The position numbers and the translations under genes are program-made. 43,471 bases of DNA, taken from assembly GCA_964400865.1 (NCBI GenBank), contig CAYNWG010000005.1:1-43471 (forward strand), written 5' to 3'. The notes beneath the pieces were generated by a model. It was not told where the DNA came from. It saw nothing but the letters and a program-made list of their open reading frames with translations, and did not search any database. The DNA comes from DAOQVB01 sp964400865 (lineage in GTDB: Bacteria; Patescibacteriota; Microgenomatia; UBA1400; PJMF01). The first letter of the stretch is position 1; every line of letters begins with the position of its first letter. Below are positions 7,973-15,364 of the stretch, piece by piece.

Positions 7973-8548
7973 ATGTCGAGATTTTTTGCTTCACTCGGTA
8001 GTCTTGTTATTGACCTGACAGAAACCTTGGTTATTGGTTTTTCGCTGTTTCTGGTAGTTTATCTATTCTTTATGCAACCTCATCAAGTAAATGGTCAGTC
8101 GATGGTGCCAAATTTTCAAAGTGGCGAATATGTGTTAACAGACAAAATTAGTTACCGTTTTAGAGCTCCAAAGCGAGGCGAAGTCGTTGTCTTTCATGCA
8201 CCACCAGAAGCTCACTGCCAAGAGGGAACTGGCTGTGATTTTATTAAACGAATTATTGGTTTGCCAGGTGATCAAGTTGAAGTAAAAAACAACGGTATTT
8301 ATGTGAATAATGCCAAGTTGCAGGAAACCTATATTCCCTCCGGGTATGATACTTATCCTGGCCAATACACTCGAGACAAAGTGATTATTCTGGAACAGAA
8401 CGAATACTTTGTCTCTGGAGATAACCGACCATATTCAAGCGACTCCAGAGCTTGGGGTCCAATCACCATTGATGAAATTGTGGGTAGAGCCTTTTTTGTG
8501 TATTGGCCACCAAAAGCCGCTGGTATCATAAAAGAAATAGACTACTAG
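7973..8548 (+). CDS. lepB: Signal peptidase I
   Basis: The 191-residue type I leader peptidase cleaves secretory signal peptides on the outer face of the membrane. One N-terminal membrane helix (about 14-34) precedes the catalytic Ser43 in GQSMVP. The general base Lys92 is in DFIKRIIGLPGD. The later box GDNRPYSSDSRAWG is the conserved SGDN-(x)-SxDSR region. The length fits the short Gram-positive-like form. The stop codon shares the palindrome CTAG with the stop of the convergent parB gene, so the two coding regions overlap. Its clients here would include the secreted proteins of the window. Confidence 0.94.
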   Translation: MSRFFASLGSLVIDLTETLVIGFSLFLVVYLFFMQPHQVNGQSMVPNFQSGEYVLTDKISYRFRAPKRGEVVVFHAPPEAHCQEGTGCDFIKRIIGLPGDQVEVKNNGIYVNNAKLQETYIPSGYDTYPGQYTRDKVIILEQNEYFVSGDNRPYSSDSRAWGPITIDEIVGRAFFVYWPPKAAGIIKEIDY

Positions 8549-9372
8549 TGTTTTTGCACTAATTGTAGTATTTGTTCTAAATCTTTTTGAGTTTCTTCTA
8601 GATTCCCCCTGAGAGTGACGGTTAGTCTGGTTTGTCTTGTTGATCGAGATAAGTTTACTTTTGGAGAAGAGTGACTTAAAAAATCTTCAAAACTTTTTTG
8701 CCAGCGAGAAACTAGGGCGGGATCAACCTTAATTCTTTTTCCTGGTGCAGTTGTAGTTTTTGACTCGCTGGCTTGTTTTACCTGTCTGACTAATTCTTCT
8801 GCTCGGCGGACACTAGCGTTTTCTTTTAATAGTTTTTTGTAAACCTCAATGATCAGTTTTTTATCCTCAAGACCAGCAAGTGCGCGCGCGTGACCTTCGG
8901 TGATCTGTTTGCCCACCACACCATCCTTTACAGCATCTGGCAGATTAAGTAGGCGGAGTGAGTTGCTGACAAATGCCTCTGATTTGCCAACTTTTCCAGC
9001 CAGTTCAACTGCAGAATAACGAAAATCCCGCAATAATTGCTGAAAGGCCTTGGCTCTCTCAATTGCATTAAGATTTATTCTTTGGACATTCTCTATCAAA
9101 GCCATTTCGAGCATGCCCTTGGGTGTAGTTTCTCGGATAATGACTGGAACCTCCGAAAGACCGGCTAGTTGAGCAGCGCGCCAGCGACGCTCACCAGCAA
9201 TAATTTGATGACCCGCGGGAGTGTGTGCCACCACAATTGGTTCCAAAATGCCGTATGACTTAATAGATTCGGCGAGCTCAGAAACTTCTTCCTCATGAAT
9301 CTTACCCCTCGGTTGAAATGGGTTGGGTTGCAACAAAGTTATATCGAGCAGTTGGTACACATCTTTTGACAT
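8545..9372 (-). CDS. parB: ParB chromosome-partitioning protein (CTPase clamp)
   Basis: The 275-residue protein shows the ParB/Spo0J architecture. The N-terminal ParBc domain has PNPFQPR (about 16-22), GILEPIVV and the CTP-binding box GERRWRAAQ (60-68), with the ENVQRINLNAIERA segment after it. A central helix-turn-helix (KVGKSEAFVSNSLRLLNLP) binds parS. A lysine-rich linker leads to a C-terminal dimerisation domain. It loads on parS DNA and works with ParA in origin segregation. No parA is adjacent, which is unusual for a chromosomal parB. Its stop codon overlaps that of lepB. AATACT lies close before the ATG but no clear -35 was found. Confidence 0.94.
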   Translation of the reverse strand: MSKDVYQLLDITLLQPNPFQPRGKIHEEEVSELAESIKSYGILEPIVVAHTPAGHQIIAGERRWRAAQLAGLSEVPVIIRETTPKGMLEMALIENVQRINLNAIERAKAFQQLLRDFRYSAVELAGKVGKSEAFVSNSLRLLNLPDAVKDGVVGKQITEGHARALAGLEDKKLIIEVYKKLLKENASVRRAEELVRQVKQASESKTTTAPGKRIKVDPALVSRWQKSFEDFLSHSSPKVNLSRSTRQTRLTVTLRGNLEETQKDLEQILQLVQKH

Positions 9373-9432
9373 GCAATAAGTATTACATAACTTATGGAGA
9401 AATGCATGTCTGAATCAAAGGGAAAAAATCAA

Positions 9433-9684
9433 TTAGAGGACACTGACGGTAGTTTTTCCTCGGCGCTTGCCAAAGGTAACCACACCATCTACCAAAGAAA
9501 AAAGGGTGTGGTCTTTACCCATCCCTACTCCTTTAGCGGGTTGATAAACTGCTCCACGCTGACGAATTAAAATATTGCCAGCTACCGCAACTTGTCCACC
9601 ACTTTTCTTAAGACCAAGGCGGAGACCTTTGCGTTTTCGTTGTGAGTGTTGGGCGACTTTTCCAGATGCTTTAACGTGTGACAT
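9433..9684 (-). CDS. rpmA: 50S ribosomal protein L27
   Basis: The 83-residue protein is basic and glycine-rich, with the L27 core LGLKKSGGQVAVAGNILIRQRG and then GVGMGKDHTLFSLVDG. It sits near the peptidyl transferase centre of the large subunit. The N-terminus (SHVKASGKVAQ) differs from the usual AHKKGxGSxxNGRDS beginning, so the tail that reaches the P site looks altered. It follows the methyltransferase gene by six bases and is the last gene of the rplU cluster. Confidence 0.94.
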   Translation of the reverse strand: MSHVKASGKVAQHSQRKRKGLRLGLKKSGGQVAVAGNILIRQRGAVYQPAKGVGMGKDHTLFSLVDGVVTFGKRRGKTTVSVL

Positions 9685-9690
9685 AGTGTG

Positions 9691-10896
9691 TTAATTGTTT
9701 TGGTACGTAAAATGCCAAATTTCTCTTTGGACTACTGCTCCCGGTCGTGCGTACACGACTGGTTCAGACGCAGTAGTGTAGCCTATTGGCTTGAGAAAGT
9801 CAATTAATCGATGTAAATCAAACGTTTTTTGTTTGTATTCTCCCGAAATTTGCCATTTAGGAAAAACACATACGATAGAAGCGCCGGGCTTTAGCCATTG
9901 CTTCCATTCTTTAAACATACCTTTGTACATTCTTTCTAGGCCAGATTGAATATTTACAATTTGCCTGAAATTGGGTGTTGGTTTTCCCAAGAATGGCTCA
10001 GTTACAATCATTGAGATACTCGATGAAGTAAATGGTGGGGTTTGCACATTAGTCGCGTCAGATTGAAATGGGATTAATTGCTGCTTATCAGCCAGATGAT
10101 CTTGGAAAGCTCGTTTAAACCACTGCCAATTTTTTTCCGTACCCTCGATTGATTCGGTATCAATATCACTGCCATAAACAGTTGGTATGCCAAGTAAGAG
10201 ACCTTCAAATAAAATAGTACCCGAGCCACAAAATGGGTCCCAGAGCGAAAGTGCACTTTTTTGGTCGTCAGTATCAAAAATAGTTTTGCCTAATGCAATA
10301 GCTACCATCATGCGGCCAACTTTAGGAGGTAGCAATCCCCTTTCGTGTTGGGCAAATGGTTTAGCTCTATCTTCAATTTGCCATTGGTCGATATTTTGAA
10401 CGGCGCTGGTTTTAGCGAGATACGTGCCAACATTGGTCGAGATAACAATTAGTTCTTGCAGGTCAGATTCATGCAGTAAAATAGCAGCTGATAAACCAGT
10501 TCTTGATCCCGTGCGGTATCGAACAGACTTGCCTTCTTGAGTTAGACGCTCCTTAATTAGCTGGGGTTCAATTTTTGGTAAATGATCCCTACCCCACTCG
10601 GCTAAAGCAAAATGAACTCGGTTTTCCTCCTGATTTAAGAAGGTTACAATTTCTGAAACAATTAGTTCGTCACTATCTGGCAGTTCGGAAACAACTTCAG
10701 CAATTTTTACAATTCCTCCCAGAGAAGCTAGCACTTTGGTGGCAGTTATATGCGGTGGTAATATTCTTGAACCAGCTAGTTGATTTGATATTCTAATTAA
10801 ACCGCAAACATCCGGAAATGTGCGATTAAGCTCTAACCAAGATAGTTCTGGAGTGGAACCAAGTAGAAAAAAATGTTGGACAGCTGGTGAAGACAT
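9691..10896 (-). CDS. THUMP/Trm11-like RNA methyltransferase
   Basis: The 401-residue protein has an N-terminal region of about 170 residues followed by a Rossmann methyltransferase domain. The link RAKPFAQHERGLLPPKVGRM matches the Trm11/UPF0020 signature that precedes motif I. Motif I is WDPFCGSGTILFEGLL (about 219-234). The catalytic motif position reads TEPFLG, where N/D-PPY or DPPYG would be expected. Family members methylate guanosine N2 in tRNA (G10) or rRNA. The target here is unproven. It lies between rplU and rpmA, eleven bases after the first and six before the second, so it is co-transcribed with ribosomal protein genes. Confidence 0.75.
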   Translation of the reverse strand: MSSPAVQHFFLLGSTPELSWLELNRTFPDVCGLIRISNQLAGSRILPPHITATKVLASLGGIVKIAEVVSELPDSDELIVSEIVTFLNQEENRVHFALAEWGRDHLPKIEPQLIKERLTQEGKSVRYRTGSRTGLSAAILLHESDLQELIVISTNVGTYLAKTSAVQNIDQWQIEDRAKPFAQHERGLLPPKVGRMMVAIALGKTIFDTDDQKSALSLWDPFCGSGTILFEGLLLGIPTVYGSDIDTESIEGTEKNWQWFKRAFQDHLADKQQLIPFQSDATNVQTPPFTSSSISMIVTEPFLGKPTPNFRQIVNIQSGLERMYKGMFKEWKQWLKPGASIVCVFPKWQISGEYKQKTFDLHRLIDFLKPIGYTTASEPVVYARPGAVVQREIWHFTYQNN

Positions 10897-10907
10897 GAGA
10901 AGATACT

Positions 10908-11225
10908 TTACTTCGCCTCAATGCTCACAACTTTAATCTGAGTAAGATCCTGGCGATGGCCTCTTACTTTACGGTATCTAGATTTGGCTTTGTATTTGGC
11001 AACTCTGATTTTTTCACCTCGCAAATCTTTAACAAACTCTGTTTTTATTTTTGCTTTTGAAACTGTAGGGGTACCTACAAGCACTTCTTTGTCGGTAACA
11101 AGTAAGAGTACGTCGGTAATTTCTACCGCTTTTTTTTCTTCAGAATCTAGACGATCTACCTCAATAATAGTGCCTGGTTCGATAATAAATTGCTTACCTT
11201 GAAGCTGAACAACTGCGTATGACAT
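10908..11225 (-). CDS. rplU: 50S ribosomal protein L21
   Basis: The 105-residue protein begins YAVVQLQGKQFIIEPG, the usual L21 start. It has the conserved C-terminal KYKAKSRYRKVRGHRQ stretch that contacts 23S rRNA. Length is normal. It heads a three-gene unit (rplU, RNA methyltransferase, rpmA) with its own promoter 8 bases upstream of the ATG. Confidence 0.95.
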   Translation of the reverse strand: MSYAVVQLQGKQFIIEPGTIIEVDRLDSEEKKAVEITDVLLLVTDKEVLVGTPTVSKAKIKTEFVKDLRGEKIRVAKYKAKSRYRKVRGHRQDLTQIKVVSIEAK

Positions 11226-11233
11226 AGGGGGGT

Positions 11234-11262
11234 ATTATACGACGACTTGGCAAGCTACACAA
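11234..11262 (-). promoter_or_regulatory. Promoter of the rplU operon
   Basis: On the minus strand TTGTGT (11257-11262) and a perfect TATAAT (11234-11239) are spaced 17 bases apart. TATAAT ends eight bases before the ATG, so the mRNA would have a leader of one or two bases. Confidence 0.65.
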
Positions 11263-12331
11263 TATGAAGGAGCGGATATCGCTTTTCTTGTTGGATACAA
11301 TTTTGAGCCATGCCAAGTATAAGACCAAATGCAATAAATGATGTGCCCCCATATGAGAAGAATGGTAATGTTATGCCAGTAACCGGAATTAAACCAATAT
11401 TTGTAGATATGTTGATCATCGCTTGAAAGAATACAATTGAAGCTGCGAAAAGCACAAAATATTTTTGTTCTGATGATTGGATGCTGTAGCTCTCCTTGAG
11501 AAGATACAGGCTTAACACTACATATATCAGTACCAATAAAGCCGAGCCAATAAATCCAAATTCTTCAGAAAATGCCGCAAAGATAAAATCAGTATGTTTT
11601 TCTGGTAAAAATCTCAGTTGTGATTGACTGCCTTTGCCGAAGCCACTACCAGATAAACCACCGGCGCCAATCGCAATCAGCGATTGGCGCACATTATATG
11701 TTTCATTTTGACTTGCTTCTTCTGGCTGCAAAAATGTCGTAATTCTTTGTCGTTGGTATGGTTGCAAAAGAAACAGCCAAGCAAAATAGCTGAAGCAAGC
11801 CCCTACTCCGAGTAAGAATGCTATATGTTTCCAAGGTATGCCAGAGAAAAAAATAATAATGCTCATGCAAAAAAAGAAAAATACCGACGTACCCAAGTTT
11901 GGCGCAACGGCAATTAAAAATGTGGGTATGGCAACCAGGCCTAATTGTTTAGCAGTACTTTTTATGCTTTGTATTTTATCTCTGGAGAATTTGACAGTCA
12001 GACTACTAAGAGAAATTCCTATTAGTGCAAAAGCAAGCTGTGAAGGCTGGAGACGAAACGATCCAATGATTGGAATCCAACGGGATGTACCCCTAATCCG
12101 TACTGGTAGAAGTAATGGAATCAGCAGTAGGATGCAGGCAAATAGATATAGATGCCAGGGACGTTTGAATACTTGTTGAATCGGCAAGCGTGCAGTTGCA
12201 ACAAAAACAGAGAAACCGAGAAAAATTGTGAGAAGATGTTTCGTAGTTAATTCTGGCACTAATGAATTAATGAAAACTACACTAATGCTGCTTATGACTA
12301 GGAGGATACTGGGTATAAACCAACGGTTCAT
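11255..12331 (-). CDS. rodA: RodA-type SEDS peptidoglycan glycosyltransferase
   Basis: The 358-residue protein has about ten membrane helices. SEDS signatures include the conserved extracytoplasmic segment around SGFGKGSQSQLRFLPEKHTD and the C-terminal GLIPVTGITLPFFSYGGTS. The LPEKHTDFIFA pattern and the location outside the dcw cluster favour RodA over FtsW. It polymerises lipid II during elongation with a class B PBP; no such partner is adjacent. It overlaps the end of ileS by four bases (ATGA), so the two genes are probably co-transcribed. A separate SEDS protein (FtsW) lies at 22018-23124. Confidence 0.88.
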   Translation of the reverse strand: MNRWFIPSILLVISSISVVFINSLVPELTTKHLLTIFLGFSVFVATARLPIQQVFKRPWHLYLFACILLLIPLLLPVRIRGTSRWIPIIGSFRLQPSQLAFALIGISLSSLTVKFSRDKIQSIKSTAKQLGLVAIPTFLIAVAPNLGTSVFFFFCMSIIIFFSGIPWKHIAFLLGVGACFSYFAWLFLLQPYQRQRITTFLQPEEASQNETYNVRQSLIAIGAGGLSGSGFGKGSQSQLRFLPEKHTDFIFAAFSEEFGFIGSALLVLIYVVLSLYLLKESYSIQSSEQKYFVLFAASIVFFQAMINISTNIGLIPVTGITLPFFSYGGTSFIAFGLILGMAQNCIQQEKRYPLLHIV

Positions 12332-15183
12332 TCGAGTGGTTCTGTTGTTATTTGAAGTGAAGGTCCCTGCTTGAGTTTAGTTTTTGTTTTTTGTTCAATT
12401 TCTGACTGCCAACTTTTTGGCCAGGTTGGTAGAGTAACAATCGTTTCAGCATCAATACTCAAGCCTGCTTCTTTTCGTAATCCCTGAATCGAACGAATTA
12501 TTTCTCTGGCGTGACCTTCTGCAATCAGATCTGGGGTGAGGGTTATATCAAGCTCAACCTCAACTTCTTCAGCGCTCATTTTCCAGTCAACTGCCTTGAC
12601 ATTTAATTCTTGTTTGAGAATTTCAACCAACTCATCGCTTAGCTGGTTTGCAGATGATTTAACTAGTAAAGTTGCTAGAGGCTGACGAACTTTAATTGCC
12701 TTTTCTTTTCTGATGGCATGAGCCTTTTCGCAAATCTTTTGAACTAACTGCATATTTTTTTCAAGATCAGTATCGACTAGAGATTGTGTTTTAAGTGGCC
12801 AATCTGTCATATGCAGACTAACGTCGGTGTTGATGAGATTTTGATAGATTAATTCACTGAAAAAGGGAGTTAGGGGTGCAGCTAGTTGTGACAATGTAAT
12901 TAAAACCGAAGCAAGTAATTGGCAACTCTCTTCTCTTGTTTCAGTATTTCGGAAACGATCGCGACTTTGGCGTATATACCAGGTTGAAAGTTCACTCACA
13001 AATTCTATGAGTGTTCGACTGGCCCGAACGACGTCGTAGGAATCCAAATAAGTAGTTACTTGGAGAATTAATGAATGAGTACGACTAAGTATCCAGCGAT
13101 CCATGACGTGTTTTGGAGCGGTGGGTTTGGATGGCTGATCCGCCGGTTGCGCATACAAGCGGTAGAAGGAGAATACATTCCACCAGATGAGGAAAACTCG
13201 CTTGCGAATATCGGAAACCTCTTTTTCATTAAAGTTGCTATTTTCACCCTTCATAACTGACGAACTCATAAGATAGAGACGAAGGCTGTCTACTCCATAT
13301 TTATGAATAACTTCCATTGGATCAGGGAAGTTTTTCTTTGATTTACTCATTTTGCTACCGTCAGCAGCGAGAATTGTGCCAGTGGTGAGAGTGTTCTCTA
13401 CCGCCATTTTGTCAAAGATTCCGACTGACATCACGTGCATAGTGTAAAACCAGGCTCTGGTTTGAGCGATGTACTCACTGACAAATTGAGCAGGATACGT
13501 TGCATCAAACAATTCCTTATTTTCAAAAGGGTAATGACGGGATGCATACGGCATTGATCCAGATTCTACCCAGCAGTCAAATACTTCAGGTATTCTTGTA
13601 CCACGAATCGTTTTAGCTTCATCCACCCAAACCTCAATTCGGTCCACGTGATGTCGATGCAAATCACTTATATTTTTTACTGCGTTTTGGTCGACTGCCC
13701 AGGTTTGGAGTTCTGCAATCGAGCCTATTACGCGTTGTTCTCCAGTAGAGGCTTGCCAAACTGGCATAGGTGTTCCCCAGTATCTGGAACGTGAAATATT
13801 CCAATCGGGAGCATTTTCAAGCCCTTTTGCAAAACGACCATTTTTTAAATGATCTGGATACCAGTTCATTTTTTGATTTTCACTCAATAATTTTGGTTTG
13901 AGTTTATGGACATCAATAAACCAAGCTGGCACTGGAGCATAATAGAGTCGTGTACTGCAACGGTAGCAAACTGGTACACTGTGGGTGTGGGGTCTGTCAG
14001 AATAGAGCAGATTTCTGGAGAGTAATTCTTGATTAACTAGGGGATTGACCTCCGCAATTGATAAACCAGCCCAAGGTTTTACCTCATCTTTTATTTTTCC
14101 TTCTTCGTCGATATGTTCAGCCATTTGAATGTGTTCGGCTTTCATGACTCGAAAATCATCTTCACCATAAACTGCTAGCGTTACTACGCCCGTACCTTCC
14201 TCAGCGGTCACAAATGGATCAGCAACAATCACACCAACCTTTTCAGTAGTTTTACGCTTTGGGTAAAAATCATAATGAGGAGTAAATTTTAGCGCAGTTA
14301 ATTCTTTGCCGGTAAAACTTTTTTCTATCGTATATGGCAGATCATTTAACATTGCCAGGGTTGAACGAGCCAAAATATAGTGTTCATTATTTTGAACCAC
14401 TTGAACGTATTCCAACTCTGGATGTACCGCTAGTGCGGGAGTCACAATTTTGTTCCAAGGGGTGGTTGACCAAGCAAGAATATAGGTAGCTGTCTGACCC
14501 ACTATTGGGTATTTATAAGTTGTAGCCGTATCCGTAATAGTTTCGTAACTATTATCCATGGCAATTTCAAAGTTGGAGAGGGGCGTAGCGCAACGAGAAC
14601 AGTACAGAATAACGCGTTTACCTTGATATATTAATCCTTTTTTGTTGAGTTCTGAGAATCCCCACCAGACTGATTCCATATATGAACGATCCATGGTTTT
14701 ATAGCTATGTTCAAAATCAACCCAGCGTCCCAACCGAGAGATAATCTTTTCCCATTCTTGGTCTAATCGCAGAACTTCAGATCGACAAGCTTCATTAAAA
14801 GTATCAATGCCTCTTGATTCAATCTCGCGCTTACCTCCCGTAATTCCCAATTTTTGTTCAATCATGTTTTCTATTGGTAGACCATGACAATCCCAACCCC
14901 AGACTCTCTCCACTCGAAATCCTTTCATCGTCCAGTATCGTGCTATGACATCTTTACTAGTTGATCCAAGTAGGTGGCCATAATGTGGCATACCAGTAGC
15001 AAATGGAGGTCCATCATAAAAAACGTATTGTTTTTTCTTATTCCTAAAATCTACCGAAGCGCGAAACGAATCGTTTTCACTCCAGTAAGATTGTACGAGT
15101 TCTTCAAGAGAAGCAAAATCGGGCGCAGATGGAAGCTTGTCTAGCCGGACACTTGTAGTAGATTGATGATTGGTTTTTGACAT
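12328..15183 (-). CDS. ileS: Isoleucyl-tRNA synthetase, eukaryote-like (type 2)
   Basis: The 951-residue class Ia synthetase charges tRNA-Ile. The HIGH motif reads HYGH (about residue 65, within PPFATGMPHYGHLLGSTSKD). It is followed by GWDCHGLPIE, the CP1 editing region and the KMSKS loop (DGSKMSKSKKNFPDP, about 605). A C-terminal anticodon-binding domain follows. The FATGxPHYGH form and STxKD are those of type 2 enzymes found in eukaryotes, archaea and some bacteria, a group associated with natural mupirocin insensitivity. The frame is open to a TTG at 15204, but the promoter overlaps that region, so the ATG at 15183 is taken. It is followed by rodA in an ATGA overlap. Confidence 0.95.
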   Translation of the reverse strand: MSKTNHQSTTSVRLDKLPSAPDFASLEELVQSYWSENDSFRASVDFRNKKKQYVFYDGPPFATGMPHYGHLLGSTSKDVIARYWTMKGFRVERVWGWDCHGLPIENMIEQKLGITGGKREIESRGIDTFNEACRSEVLRLDQEWEKIISRLGRWVDFEHSYKTMDRSYMESVWWGFSELNKKGLIYQGKRVILYCSRCATPLSNFEIAMDNSYETITDTATTYKYPIVGQTATYILAWSTTPWNKIVTPALAVHPELEYVQVVQNNEHYILARSTLAMLNDLPYTIEKSFTGKELTALKFTPHYDFYPKRKTTEKVGVIVADPFVTAEEGTGVVTLAVYGEDDFRVMKAEHIQMAEHIDEEGKIKDEVKPWAGLSIAEVNPLVNQELLSRNLLYSDRPHTHSVPVCYRCSTRLYYAPVPAWFIDVHKLKPKLLSENQKMNWYPDHLKNGRFAKGLENAPDWNISRSRYWGTPMPVWQASTGEQRVIGSIAELQTWAVDQNAVKNISDLHRHHVDRIEVWVDEAKTIRGTRIPEVFDCWVESGSMPYASRHYPFENKELFDATYPAQFVSEYIAQTRAWFYTMHVMSVGIFDKMAVENTLTTGTILAADGSKMSKSKKNFPDPMEVIHKYGVDSLRLYLMSSSVMKGENSNFNEKEVSDIRKRVFLIWWNVFSFYRLYAQPADQPSKPTAPKHVMDRWILSRTHSLILQVTTYLDSYDVVRASRTLIEFVSELSTWYIRQSRDRFRNTETREESCQLLASVLITLSQLAAPLTPFFSELIYQNLINTDVSLHMTDWPLKTQSLVDTDLEKNMQLVQKICEKAHAIRKEKAIKVRQPLATLLVKSSANQLSDELVEILKQELNVKAVDWKMSAEEVEVELDITLTPDLIAEGHAREIIRSIQGLRKEAGLSIDAETIVTLPTWPKSWQSEIEQKTKTKLKQGPSLQITTEPLE

Positions 15184-15194
15184 TGAATTTCCAT

Positions 15195-15223
15195 AGTATC
15201 GCAATAAGCAAGCAAAGAGTCAA
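15195..15223 (-). promoter_or_regulatory. Promoter of ileS-rodA
   Basis: TTGACT (15218-15223) and GATACT (15195-15200) on the minus strand are spaced 17 bases apart. The predicted start near 15188 leaves a leader of about five bases before the ATG at 15183, and no room for a T-box. Confidence 0.7.
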
Positions 15224-15259
15224 CCGAGATACTAGTAAAGGTACCTATAATAATTAGTA

Positions 15260-15288
15260 TTGACATTATTATAACTAGGTACTACAAT
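15260..15288 (+). promoter_or_regulatory. Promoter of the Thr/Pro-repeat surface protein gene
   Basis: TTGACA (15260-15265) and TACAAT (15283-15288) are separated by 17 bases. The predicted start near 15295 lies downstream of the first in-frame ATG (15287), so that ATG cannot be used and the start moves to 15365. The remaining leader of about 70 bases is very AT-rich. Confidence 0.7.
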
Positions 15289-15364
15289 GCGCAAAAGATA
15301 TAAAAGATATCTAATCAAATACAAAAAATATCATATAATTCATATCTACAAGAGAGTAAACGTA

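Noticed and set aside
15287..15364. Longer N-terminus for the Thr/Pro surface protein
   Set aside because: The consensus promoter's -10 box overlaps the ATG at 15287, so that codon would not be in the transcript; the extra residues are an AT-rich leader translation.
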